Assembly: GCF_038784515.1 (NCBI RefSeq)
Contig: NZ_CP152376.1
Location: forward strand, 310,001-374,000
Length of the DNA stretch: 64,000 bases
Reading direction: 5' to 3'
Source of the DNA: Rhodoferax sp. GW822-FHT02A01
GTDB lineage: Bacteria; Pseudomonadota; Gammaproteobacteria; Burkholderiales; Burkholderiaceae_C
Shown: positions 54,952 to 63,544 of the stretch, piece after piece
Layout of the letters: each line of letters begins with the position of its first letter
Position numbering within the stretch: position 1 is the first letter of the stretch
Made by a program: the position numbers and the translations under genes
The notes under the pieces: model-generated
What the model was told of the DNA's origin: nothing
The model's input: the letters and a program-made list of their open reading frames with translations, nothing else
Databases searched by the model: none

Positions 54952-55578
54952 TTATTCGCGCACTGTCGCCATCACCGCAGCAAAGCCGACAAAGATACCT
55001 CCGGTCACCCGGTTGAACACGCGCATCACCCGGGCCTGGCGCAGGTAGTGCGAGAGCTTGTGCCCGCTGACGGCGTAGACCAGATACCAGGCCACTTCCA
55101 CCACAGCAAAGGTACTCAGCAGGATCGCAAACTGGCCGAGCTGTGGCAGCGCCGGGTTGAGAAACTGGGGGAAGAACGCCGCTGCGAACAGAATGGCCTT
55201 TGGATTGCTGGCAGCCACCAGTACGCCCTGGCGATACAGGTGTGCCGGGGGTTGCGCCGGCGCCGCGGTGGCTCCTGGCTCTGCCGCATCCGCAACCGGT
55301 GCGCGCCAACCCTGCACGCCCAGATAGGCGAGATAGGCCGCACCGGCCAGACGCATGGCATCAAACACGGCCGGAAAGGCATGCAGCAGCACGCCCATGC
55401 CGGCAGCCGAGATGCTCATCATCGCCAGCAACGAAGTCATGCAGCCACACATGGTGGCCACTGCGGCGCGCAGCCCGAACCGTGCACTGTGGCTCATCAC
55501 CAGCAACATGTTGGGGCCGGGCGTGGCAGACACCACAAAAGTCATGGCCACAAACAGCCACCAAGTATGCAAAGTCAT
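54952..55578 (-). CDS. LysE family translocator
   Basis: 208-residue inner-membrane exporter with six helices. The signature VVSATPGPNMLLVMSHSARFGLRAA is intact, and SNPKAILFAAAFFPQFLNP is the second conserved block. This is the RhtB-like branch, which exports amino acids. It follows the chemotaxis receptor gene on the same strand with one base between them. Confidence 0.92.
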   Translation of the reverse strand: MTLHTWWLFVAMTFVVSATPGPNMLLVMSHSARFGLRAAVATMCGCMTSLLAMMSISAAGMGVLLHAFPAVFDAMRLAGAAYLAYLGVQGWRAPVADAAEPGATAAPAQPPAHLYRQGVLVAASNPKAILFAAAFFPQFLNPALPQLGQFAILLSTFAVVEVAWYLVYAVSGHKLSHYLRQARVMRVFNRVTGGIFVGFAAVMATVRE

Positions 55579-55579
55579 T

Positions 55580-57562
55580 TCACGCCACCCGGAATCGGGC
55601 GATTTCCTCAGTCAGTTTGTCGGCCTGGTTTTTCAGGGATTCGGCAGAAGCACTGGTCTCTTCGACCAAGGCTGCATTTTGCTGGGTATGCGAGTCCAGC
55701 TCGGTAATGGCACCGACCACTTCGTCCACCTTGGCAGTCTGGGTCCGTGTGGCCACTGCGATTTCGCTCAACAACAGATTGATCTGCTTGGCATTGGCCA
55801 TCATCTGGGACATGTTGCGTCCTGCCCCTTCGACGACCTCGGCACCGGCAGTCACCTTGTCCACGCTGTTGGTGATGAGATCCTTGATTTCCTGCGCTGC
55901 CGTAGCGCTACGGCCAGCCAGGGCCCGCACCTCTGACGCCACCACCGCAAAGCCACGGCCCGACTCACCCGCGCGCGCGGCCTCCACTGCCGCATTGAGC
56001 GCCAGGATATTGGTCTGGAAGGCGATGCCATCGATGACGCTGATGATGTCCGCAATACGCTTGGAAGACTCCTGAATGTCGTGCATGGTGGCGTTCACCG
56101 AGGTGATGATCTTGCCGCCATTCTCCGCCACCTGGGCATTTTCCTGGGCCATGCTGGCGGCTTCCTGCGTGCGCTGAGCCGAGTGCCTGGTCTGTTCTCC
56201 GATCAGCGCCACGGCACCCGCCTGCTGCCCCAGGTTGGATGCGGCGGCCTCGGTACGCTGGGACAGGTCCAGGCTGGCGCGCGACACTTCGGCACTGGTG
56301 ATGGCCAGCTCGCGCGCCGAATGGCGCACCCGGCGGATCAGCTCACGCATGGAGTCATACACCTGGTGCAAACCGTGGATCAACTCGGCGGGCTCGTCCC
56401 GGCCCAGCGGGTTGATGGGGCGGTTGCGCAAATCGCCACTGGCCAGATCACTCAGGTGCTCGCCCACCAGGGTCAGACCACCTTGCATCACCTTGTAGAA
56501 AGAGAGCATCAGGTAGAACGTCAGAAATAGGAACAGCGCCGGGAAAGCCAGCTCCAGCCGCATGGTCCTCCAGGTGCCGTCTATGCGCTCCTGCAGGCGA
56601 GATTCCAGGCGTTTTGCGACTTGCTGGTTCAACACCAGCTGTTTGTCCAGCGGGGGCGCCGAAACCGCTTGAAAGGCCTGCACCTCACCCTGCACCGTTT
56701 CACCCATGATCTGCTTGTTGACTGCTGCCATGAAGGCCTCACGGGTACTGTCCACCCCCTTCATGTCCATGGTGCTTGCCACTTCCGGATAGGTCTCTAT
56801 GCCTTTGTGGTATGAGTTCTCGTAGATGGGGTCCACGTAGTCGATCAAAGTCAGGTAGCGCTCCATCATCCGGCGACGCTCAGGTGACAACGGCTTGCCT
56901 GCATCCTGCGACAGAGCCAGAGATCCCATCACCTTGAGTCGGGTCAGATATTCCAGGTACTGCGGCCCCACGACCACCGCCAGATTCATCGCGTGATAGG
57001 TGTCCAGTTGCGGGTCCAACGCCAGTTGCGAATCATCGCCCACGCTTACCAGCAGATCCAGACACGCATCCAGCGCAGCGGTGTAGGCCAGGAATGTAGC
57101 GTCCGCCGTATCCAATGTGGGCTTTCGCAGCAGCGGCTGGAGCGCCTTGTCGACCTTGTCGTAGGAACCTTTGGTCTCTTCACCCACCACAGCACCCGAC
57201 TCACTATGCGCCGCCTTGACCTTGTCCAAAGATGCTTTCACGCGGTTTTGCTTGCCGCTGAGATCCGTGCCCTTGAGTACGGCCTCGGTTCGCATGTCGG
57301 ACAAATCCTGCGCCAGGAGGTTGACCGCATTGACGTACGCCATACCCTGTAGTTCGGATTTGGCAACATCCACGTTGTCGACGTTGGCACGATAGAGCAG
57401 AAACAGAAGCCCGCTGATCGGAATGATCAGGGTAGCCAGTAGCCACGCGGCCTTGGCGGGGAAAGTCAGCCGGCGAAACAGGCGCACCCCTGGGGCTAGC
57501 CAACCGTGGTATGTGAAATAACCTGCCGATTGTGATTTATTGTTGTATGTCAACTCTTCCAT
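55580..57562 (-). CDS. Methyl-accepting chemotaxis protein
   Basis: 660-residue chemoreceptor. A first helix (about 37-58) and a second (about 340-360) enclose a large helical periplasmic sensor. HAMP follows (about 365-420). The signaling tip is IISVIDGIAFQTNILALNAAVEAARAGESGRGFAVVASEVR, flanked by methylation helices. No C-terminal CheR-binding pentapeptide is seen. ATG at 57562 is used. The attractant cannot be told from sequence. Confidence 0.95.
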   Translation of the reverse strand: MEELTYNNKSQSAGYFTYHGWLAPGVRLFRRLTFPAKAAWLLATLIIPISGLLFLLYRANVDNVDVAKSELQGMAYVNAVNLLAQDLSDMRTEAVLKGTDLSGKQNRVKASLDKVKAAHSESGAVVGEETKGSYDKVDKALQPLLRKPTLDTADATFLAYTAALDACLDLLVSVGDDSQLALDPQLDTYHAMNLAVVVGPQYLEYLTRLKVMGSLALSQDAGKPLSPERRRMMERYLTLIDYVDPIYENSYHKGIETYPEVASTMDMKGVDSTREAFMAAVNKQIMGETVQGEVQAFQAVSAPPLDKQLVLNQQVAKRLESRLQERIDGTWRTMRLELAFPALFLFLTFYLMLSFYKVMQGGLTLVGEHLSDLASGDLRNRPINPLGRDEPAELIHGLHQVYDSMRELIRRVRHSARELAITSAEVSRASLDLSQRTEAAASNLGQQAGAVALIGEQTRHSAQRTQEAASMAQENAQVAENGGKIITSVNATMHDIQESSKRIADIISVIDGIAFQTNILALNAAVEAARAGESGRGFAVVASEVRALAGRSATAAQEIKDLITNSVDKVTAGAEVVEGAGRNMSQMMANAKQINLLLSEIAVATRTQTAKVDEVVGAITELDSHTQQNAALVEETSASAESLKNQADKLTEEIARFRVA

Positions 57563-57696
57563 TGGTGCCCTGCGCAAAAAAATGCCGTCTTCCCTGAATG
57601 CTTGTACGGCGCTCTTTGACGCCAGTCAACCTCGGATCGTAGCGGCTTTCCTCCACGGCACCGGCTTTGTCCCGTGTAGCCACTGCGAAATTCTTG

Positions 57697-58350
57697 CTAC
57701 CCCTTGAGCTGCCGCAACTTCACAAAAGCCAGTGCCGCCATGACCGCATCGTTGAGCGCATCGTGGGCTTCACGCACCGGAAGCCCCAGGTCACACATCA
57801 TGGTGTCAAAGCGCAGGTCGATCTGCGGCATGTCCTGTCGTGTATGGGCTGGCTGCTGGCGGAACTTGTAGTCGTAGTACAGGCCCGACACCTCGATTTT
57901 GGGTTGTGGCAAACCCTGGCCCAGCATGGGGAACAAGGCCTTGTTGATCATGGCCACGTCAAATTCCAGAAAGTAGCCCACCAGGGGGCGGCTGCCGATG
58001 AAGCGCAGCAGCTGCTTCATGGCCTCGTCAATCGACAGCCCCTGGGCCACGTCCTGCTCGCGCAGGCGGTGGATCTTCACGCTCTCGGCCGACACGCCAC
58101 GCTCGGGCCGCACCAGCAACTCCAGCCGCTCGCTGGTCATGATGCGGTTGCCCACGATGCGCACCGCACCGATGGAAATGATCTCGTCCTTGCCCACGTT
58201 CAGCCCGGTGGTCTCGCAGTCCAGCGACACCCATTCGTTTTCGGGCGGCGGATCGAACATGAAGCGAAACTCCGGATGCCCCAGGTGGTAGATCAGCCAC
58301 TCGCGCTTGAGCGCCGGCCACCAGCGTTGCGGCTGCAACAGGAGATTCAT
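57697..58350 (-). CDS. 3'-5' exonuclease (DnaQ-like)
   Basis: 217-residue DEDDh exonuclease. Exo I: WVSLDCETTGLNVGKDEIISIGAV (Asp and Glu); Exo II: LVGYFLEFDVAMINKAL (Asp); Exo III: REAHDALNDAVMAALAFV (His and Asp). The N-terminal 35 residues before the domain are typical of the polymerase III epsilon-like relatives linked to DUF294 genes. It starts at an ATG that overlaps the DUF294 stop (TGATG); GTG at 58353 is also possible. Confidence 0.9.
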   Translation of the reverse strand: MNLLLQPQRWWPALKREWLIYHLGHPEFRFMFDPPPENEWVSLDCETTGLNVGKDEIISIGAVRIVGNRIMTSERLELLVRPERGVSAESVKIHRLREQDVAQGLSIDEAMKQLLRFIGSRPLVGYFLEFDVAMINKALFPMLGQGLPQPKIEVSGLYYDYKFRQQPAHTRQDMPQIDLRFDTMMCDLGLPVREAHDALNDAVMAALAFVKLRQLKG

Positions 58351-60176
58351 CACACGGCTTCCAGATGAAAGCGCAAACGCAGCAGACTCTTGAAGCGCTT
58401 GACCACACCCAGCGTGTCCTTGAGCAGGTCACGATCCAGGCTACTCAACTGATCTACCTGGATGGCACCGGTCACCGGTCTGCCGGTATCCAGCTCTGCC
58501 AGACCGGCCTTGAGCTTGAGGCCCATGAAGAAGTGCAGACTGTCTGTCAGGTCCGCCCCCATTTCGGCGGTGAGCACTTCCTGCGACACCAGCACGGCAA
58601 TGCGTGCCGTGGTGCCGGTTTCCTTGACGCGCTGCGCCATGGCCAGGCTGCGCACGCCGTGCACCAGCGGGAAGATACCTTCCTTCTTGATGTTGAGATG
58701 GTTCGCCCCATCGCCCAGGCCCAGCAGTCGGTTCCACCAACCGGTGCCGCTACCAAAGGCATCGATGGCCGAGGCAAAGCGGTTCAACATGGCGTCGTTG
58801 TCGGTGGCCAGCGCGCTCAGCGCCTCCTGCACGGCATCCAGCAGATGGGCATCGCCACAGACGGCGTGGGCATCCATGAAGATGGCCAGCTTCATCAGGC
58901 TGTCGCCATCGGGCATGATCAGCCACTGGCGTGCCAAACGTGAAAAGTCGGCTACGGTGTGGCGCCAGTCCGCATTGCTCACCATGATGTTGCCCGGGCA
59001 TGGCGGATAGCCAAAGCTGGCCAGCGCCTGCGAGAACTGCTCGCACAAGGCGGCCAGATTGTCCGGCGCCACGTAACCGTCGCGCAGCACCAGACCATTG
59101 TCCTGGTCGGTCTTGAGCAACTGCTCGCCACGGCCTTCGCTGCCCATGACAAACAGACAGCTGTTGCTGACCAGCTCTGGCGGCGCTATCAATTGCCAGG
59201 CACGCTCAAACAGGCGCGCGTTGAGCTGCTGCACCAGCTTGGCAATCAGGTTCACACGCGAGCCGCTACGGTGCAGCAAGGTGATCATGCGGGTGATCTG
59301 CGCGGCGGCCAGACTCAGGCCTTGCAGGTCCTTGGCCTCTTCGATCTTTTCGGTGATCAGGTGCGACTGGTTGGAGAGAAAACTGAACAGGTCCAGCGCT
59401 TCCAGGATTCCGACAATCGCACCGCTGTCATTCACCACCACCACGCGGTGCACCCGGTTGCGCAGCATCACGGCCATGGCGTCGCCCAACTGGTCGGATG
59501 CCTTGACCTCGATCAGCCTGAAGTTGGCCAGATCCCCCACCGGCAATTTGTCCAGCGGCCGCCCATCCAGAATCGCGCGCTGTATGGCCGTGGCGGTAAA
59601 AATGCCCAGCCGCTCGGGCTGGCTGCGACTGTCACGCACCAGCACGTTGGAGGTACGGTGCTCATGAAAGTGCCGCACGATGGACAGGATGTCGGTATCC
59701 ACATCCACAAAATGTGCGGGGCGCAAAAAGGCCTCGTCCACGCGCGACATGGTGAGGCTTTGCAACTCATGCTGGCTTTGCCGGGCGGAGAGCGCGCTGA
59801 GCTTGTTGCTGAGGTCGGAAAACAGCAGCGCGCCAAAGGTGGCGTTGGCCGCAATCAGATCGCTGACGGCCTGCTTGGCCAGCTGGTAGGCCACCACTTC
59901 TTCTGCCGCCACAAACCGGCTGCTGACCTTGCCGGCAACCAGTCCGCGCCCGTCGAAGCAGTCTTCCGGCCCGTAGCTGGTCATGACCTCGCTGCCATCC
60001 ATCTGGCTCACATAACCCTTGATGATGACAAACAGATGGGTGGGCGCAATGCCCACGTCCAGAATGGCGGCCCCTTTGGGGAAGTACACCACGTCCACAC
60101 TGTCGCGCACCAGGCGCTGCTCTTCCTGCGTCAGGCAATCAAAGGGCGACGCATTGAAGTTGAAAGCATTGGGCAT
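58350..60176 (-). CDS. Cyclic-nucleotide-binding/CBS/DUF294 nucleotidyltransferase-like protein
   Basis: 608 residues. Domains in order: a cNMP-binding-like fold (about 15-125), a CBS pair (about 155-275), a DUF294 nucleotidyltransferase-like domain with FVMGSEGRGEQLLKTDQDNGLVL (about 345-380), and a C-terminal helical domain. Similar proteins act as regulators, perhaps by uridylylation-like chemistry. The family is often found together with a DnaQ-like exonuclease gene and actP. Here it is coupled to the exonuclease gene and lies 8.7 kb from actP. Confidence 0.9.
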   Translation of the reverse strand: MPNAFNFNASPFDCLTQEEQRLVRDSVDVVYFPKGAAILDVGIAPTHLFVIIKGYVSQMDGSEVMTSYGPEDCFDGRGLVAGKVSSRFVAAEEVVAYQLAKQAVSDLIAANATFGALLFSDLSNKLSALSARQSQHELQSLTMSRVDEAFLRPAHFVDVDTDILSIVRHFHEHRTSNVLVRDSRSQPERLGIFTATAIQRAILDGRPLDKLPVGDLANFRLIEVKASDQLGDAMAVMLRNRVHRVVVVNDSGAIVGILEALDLFSFLSNQSHLITEKIEEAKDLQGLSLAAAQITRMITLLHRSGSRVNLIAKLVQQLNARLFERAWQLIAPPELVSNSCLFVMGSEGRGEQLLKTDQDNGLVLRDGYVAPDNLAALCEQFSQALASFGYPPCPGNIMVSNADWRHTVADFSRLARQWLIMPDGDSLMKLAIFMDAHAVCGDAHLLDAVQEALSALATDNDAMLNRFASAIDAFGSGTGWWNRLLGLGDGANHLNIKKEGIFPLVHGVRSLAMAQRVKETGTTARIAVLVSQEVLTAEMGADLTDSLHFFMGLKLKAGLAELDTGRPVTGAIQVDQLSSLDRDLLKDTLGVVKRFKSLLRLRFHLEAV

Positions 60177-60193
60177 AGGACACCTGCTGCGCG

Positions 60194-60838
60194 TCAGGGC
60201 TTGCGTGGCGGCAAGGCAGAAGGCACGGCGTGGGAGGCATTCCAGTTCACGTCACTGAACCAGGCATCGCCTTCCAGATAGCTGCGCAGCATGGGTAGAG
60301 CGTCCAGTCCCCAGAACACCTTGCCATCGACCTCGAAAGCAGGCACACCAAACACATCCAGCGCGATGGCCTGATCGGTGTGTTGCTTGAGCTGGGCCTT
60401 GACCGATTCGTCCGCCGCGTCGCGTTGCGGCACCAACGTATCGGCCACTTCTTTCAGACGGGCCAGATCCGTGGGGTCGGCACCGCCCACCCAGACGTGG
60501 CGGAACAGGGTCTCGCACACATAGCGGTTGGGCTCACCCCGTGGGTCGGTGGCTACCGCCAGGCGCAACAGGGCCATGGGGTTGAAGGGGTGCAGCAGCG
60601 GCATGTCCAGCGCGACGCCTCGGTTGTGCGCCAGCCACATCACATGGCGATAGGTCCAGTCGCGCTTGGCCGGTATCTCGGCCGGCCCCAGGCTGCCGTG
60701 GTGGCGCAGCACAAAACCCAGGCCCACCGGCACATAGTGCACTGCATAGCTCAGCCCTTGCAATGCCCGAGGCAGCTCCTCGAACGCCAAGTAGGCGTAG
60801 GGCGATACGAAGTCAAGAAAAAAACGGATCTGTTTCAC
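60194..60838 (-). CDS. 2-hydroxychromene-2-carboxylate isomerase
   Basis: 214-residue glutathione-dependent isomerase of the DsbA/kappa-GST family (NahD-like). The N-terminal KQIRFFLDFVSPYAYLAFEELP has the family's serine in place of a CXXC motif. GVFGVPAFEVDGKVFWGLDALPML marks the conserved thioredoxin-like end. The GTG at 60838 overlaps the upstream stop (GTGA), which decides the start. Naphthalene-type catabolic genes are not seen nearby, so the actual substrate is uncertain. Confidence 0.88.
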   Translation of the reverse strand: MKQIRFFLDFVSPYAYLAFEELPRALQGLSYAVHYVPVGLGFVLRHHGSLGPAEIPAKRDWTYRHVMWLAHNRGVALDMPLLHPFNPMALLRLAVATDPRGEPNRYVCETLFRHVWVGGADPTDLARLKEVADTLVPQRDAADESVKAQLKQHTDQAIALDVFGVPAFEVDGKVFWGLDALPMLRSYLEGDAWFSDVNWNASHAVPSALPPRKP

Positions 60839-61572
60839 GTGATTCGACCTTGCAAACGCTGCGCAATCGCAGTCCACACCACGAACTTGCCGTCCTCATC
60901 CAAAGTAGACCAGGCCCGCAGTTCGTCCCGTGTGCGCAGGCAGCCCAGACACATGTCCTTAACCTCTTCCATGCGACACACCGACACGCAGGGTGACATA
61001 GAACTCTTTCCCGCAGCTTGCACCGAAGCAGATCGGTCAGACAATACCTTGCGCGCACCGGCTGGCATATCGGCAAACGGCCACTCCACCACGTCCGACT
61101 CCATGACGCCGGTCATGTCGCACAGCTGGTTGGGAGTCAGTTGGAACACCGCATGCGGGTGACCGGCCGCGGCCCAGATGTCGTCAAAGCGGAACAAGTC
61201 CTCATCCATCAGTGTGACGCAGGGCTTGGCATGCGCAATGGGCGCCACGCCGCCAATGCTGAAGCCGGTGCTGGCCTTGACGAAGGCCGCATCAGCGCGC
61301 CCCAGCGGCCCCACGATGGCCTCCACCTTCTTCTGGTCGACCCGGCGGTCGCCCGAAGTGATCACCAGCACAGCCGCATCGTCCGACAAGCGCCGGAAGA
61401 TGATGCTCTTGGCAATCTGGCCGAGCGCCACACCCAGACCGTCTGCGGCCTGCTGCGCGGTGCGCGCAGCCTGGTCCAGCATGACCGGCATATGCGGGTG
61501 CTCATGCGACTGCAATACCGCAGCCACGCGTTGAACACCCTCGGGAAGACTCAGCAATTCAGAACCACACAT
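60835..61572 (-). CDS. YbaK/EbsC-type aminoacyl-tRNA deacylase fused to a DUF1289 domain
   Basis: 245 residues. The N-terminal two-thirds (about 15-165) are a YbaK/ProX-like editing domain: AADGLGVALGQIAKSIIFRRL, VITSGDRRVDQKKVEAIVG, and ASTGFSIGGVAPIAH with the catalytic-type Gly-Gly turn. The C-terminal part (about 190-240) is a DUF1289 domain with four cysteines in the pattern SPCVSVCRM and MCLGCLRTRDEL, likely metal-binding. The fusion is uncommon. ATG at 61572 is used instead of TTG at 61584. It overlaps the isomerase gene by four bases. Confidence 0.88.
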   Translation of the reverse strand: MCGSELLSLPEGVQRVAAVLQSHEHPHMPVMLDQAARTAQQAADGLGVALGQIAKSIIFRRLSDDAAVLVITSGDRRVDQKKVEAIVGPLGRADAAFVKASTGFSIGGVAPIAHAKPCVTLMDEDLFRFDDIWAAAGHPHAVFQLTPNQLCDMTGVMESDVVEWPFADMPAGARKVLSDRSASVQAAGKSSMSPCVSVCRMEEVKDMCLGCLRTRDELRAWSTLDEDGKFVVWTAIAQRLQGRIT

Positions 61573-61616
61573 GAACTTGTCCAACTACAAATAGGAAAAA
61601 AAGGAGCAGCCGGGCA

Positions 61617-62525
61617 TCAGCCCAGGCGCTTGGTGAGCAGCGCGTTGGCCGCGCGTGAATGGGGCTTGCGGCCCAGCGCATCGCTGATGAACTTGCCCGC
61701 ATCGATAAGCAAGTCCAGATCGATACCGGTCTCTATGCCCATGCCGTGCAGCATATAGACCACGTCTTCCGTGGCCACATTGCCGGTGGCACCCTTGGCA
61801 TACGGGCAACCGCCCAGCCCCGCCACCGAGGCGTCGAACTGCCAGATGCCCATTTCCAGGCTCGCCAGGGTGTTGGCCAGCGCCTGCCCGTAGGTGTCGT
61901 GGAAGTGGCCGGAGACATCGTTGATGTCGTAGTACTTGAGCGCAGCGTCCAGCGCCCGCTGTACCTTGCGCGGCGTACCCACGCCGATGGTGTCAGCCAC
62001 GCCCACGTGCTGCACACCAATCTCCTTCATCAGTCGCGCCACCAGCTCCACCCGCTCGGGCGCGATCTCGCCCTCATATGGGCAACCCACGGTGCAGGAG
62101 ATGGCGCCGCGCACATGGATGCCTGCGGCGCGAGCGGCCTGCGTCACCGGGCGGAAGCGCTCGATGCTCTCGGCAATCGAGCAGTTGATGTTCTTCTGGC
62201 TGAAGGCCTCGCTGGCGGCGGCAAACACCACGATCTCGTCGGGCCCGGTCTTGGCCGCGGCTTCATAGCCCTGCATATTGGGTGTGAGCACCGAGTAGCG
62301 CACACCCGGCTTGCGCTGTATGCCCGCCATCACCTCGGCGTTGTCTGCCATCTGCGGCACCCATTTGGGCGACACGAAACTGGTGACCTCGATCTCGGTC
62401 AACCCGGCAGCCTGCAGCCGATGCACCAGCTCGATCTTGACCGCCGCTGGCACCGCCTGCTTTTCATTTTGCAGGCCGTCGCGGGGGCCGACGTCCACCA
62501 GCTTCACACGGGAGGGGTAGTCCAT
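61617..62525 (-). CDS. mvaB: Hydroxymethylglutaryl-CoA lyase
   Basis: TIM-barrel enzyme that cleaves HMG-CoA into acetyl-CoA and acetoacetate, the last step of leucine degradation, 302 residues. Signatures: VGPRDGLQNEKQ (metal and catalytic Arg), EVTSFVSPKWVPQMAD, the metal His in GHFHDTYGQALAN, and GLGGCPYAKGATGN with the catalytic Cys. ATG at 62525 is used. It sits downstream of a carboxylase subunit gene and a reductase gene, as in liu clusters. Confidence 0.96.
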   Translation of the reverse strand: MDYPSRVKLVDVGPRDGLQNEKQAVPAAVKIELVHRLQAAGLTEIEVTSFVSPKWVPQMADNAEVMAGIQRKPGVRYSVLTPNMQGYEAAAKTGPDEIVVFAAASEAFSQKNINCSIAESIERFRPVTQAARAAGIHVRGAISCTVGCPYEGEIAPERVELVARLMKEIGVQHVGVADTIGVGTPRKVQRALDAALKYYDINDVSGHFHDTYGQALANTLASLEMGIWQFDASVAGLGGCPYAKGATGNVATEDVVYMLHGMGIETGIDLDLLIDAGKFISDALGRKPHSRAANALLTKRLG

Positions 62526-62567
62526 ACTGCGCACTCACTTTTCCAATGGCGTTGTTACAACAGGCAC

Positions 62568-63488
62568 CTAGTATCCGCGCTGGCGATCAACCAGACCGGC
62601 AACAGGTCTTCCAGCTTCCAGGGCGGCAATCTTGGCGCTGATCTGCGCAATCGATTCGGACCGCAAGGTCAGCGCCGCAATATGCGGCGTGATGCGGATG
62701 CGCGGATGGTTCCAGAACGGGTGCATGGGCGGCAGCGGCTCGGTGCGGAACACATCGAGCGCGGCACCGGCCAAATGGCCTTCGTCGATCAGCGCCAGCA
62801 GGTCTTCTTCCACCACCTGCACACCGCGCGCCACGTTGATCAGGTAGCCACCCTTTTGCAGCCGGGACAGCGTGCCGCGGTTGAGCAGGTCGCGTGTCTG
62901 TGGTGTGGAGGGCAGCACCGACACCAGCACCTTGCTGGCCGCCAGAAAGTCGCTCAGGCCCTGCTCGCCATGGAAGCAGCGCACGCAGGGAATGTCCTTG
63001 GCGCTGCGGCTCCAGCCGTTGACGGGGAAGTCGAACTGCGCCACGGCGCGCGCCACGCGCTCACCCAGCACGCCCAGCCCCATGATGCCCACCGGCATGG
63101 CGGAACGCGGCAGCACTTCGTGTTGCTCCCACACCGCTTGACTCTTTTGCTGGTCGTAGCGGTCAAAGCCGCGGTAGTGGCGGATCAGCGCATGGCAGAC
63201 GTATTCGGCCATCTGCGCGCCCATGCCGGCATCGTCCAGCCGCACCAGGCGGGTGGAGGGCGCAACGTTCAGACGCAACAGCGCATCCACACCGGCGCCG
63301 ATATTGAAGGCTGCACGCAGCTGCGGCTGCTCATCGAAGAAGGCCTGCGGTGGCATCCACACCACGCCGTAGTCTGCTGCTGCGGCACCGGGCTGCCACA
63401 GGCTGACTTCCGCGCCCGGCAACGCCGCGCCCAGGTCGTTCAGCCAGGGTTCGGCCGGGGTATCGGTACAACAAAAACTGATGCGCAT
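62568..63488 (-). CDS. ghrA: 2-hydroxyacid dehydrogenase (glyoxylate/hydroxypyruvate reductase A-like)
   Basis: NAD(P)-dependent D-2-hydroxyacid dehydrogenase, 306 residues. The Rossmann motif is GIMGLGVLGERVARAVAQFD. The catalytic residues lie in NVARGVQVVEEDLL (Arg), ALDVFRTEPLPPMHPFW (Glu) and RITPHIAALTLRSESI (His). The PMHPFWNHPRIRITPHIAA pattern is that of GhrA. It reduces glyoxylate or hydroxypyruvate in E. coli. Its place between carboxylase and lyase genes suggests co-transcription with them, though it is not a standard part of leucine breakdown. Confidence 0.92.
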   Translation of the reverse strand: MRISFCCTDTPAEPWLNDLGAALPGAEVSLWQPGAAAADYGVVWMPPQAFFDEQPQLRAAFNIGAGVDALLRLNVAPSTRLVRLDDAGMGAQMAEYVCHALIRHYRGFDRYDQQKSQAVWEQHEVLPRSAMPVGIMGLGVLGERVARAVAQFDFPVNGWSRSAKDIPCVRCFHGEQGLSDFLAASKVLVSVLPSTPQTRDLLNRGTLSRLQKGGYLINVARGVQVVEEDLLALIDEGHLAGAALDVFRTEPLPPMHPFWNHPRIRITPHIAALTLRSESIAQISAKIAALEAGRPVAGLVDRQRGY

Positions 63489-63544
63489 GGGTTCTCCTTA
63501 CAGTGTCCGGCCTGCATTGTGGCCGGACTTGGCCGCCCCGTGCG

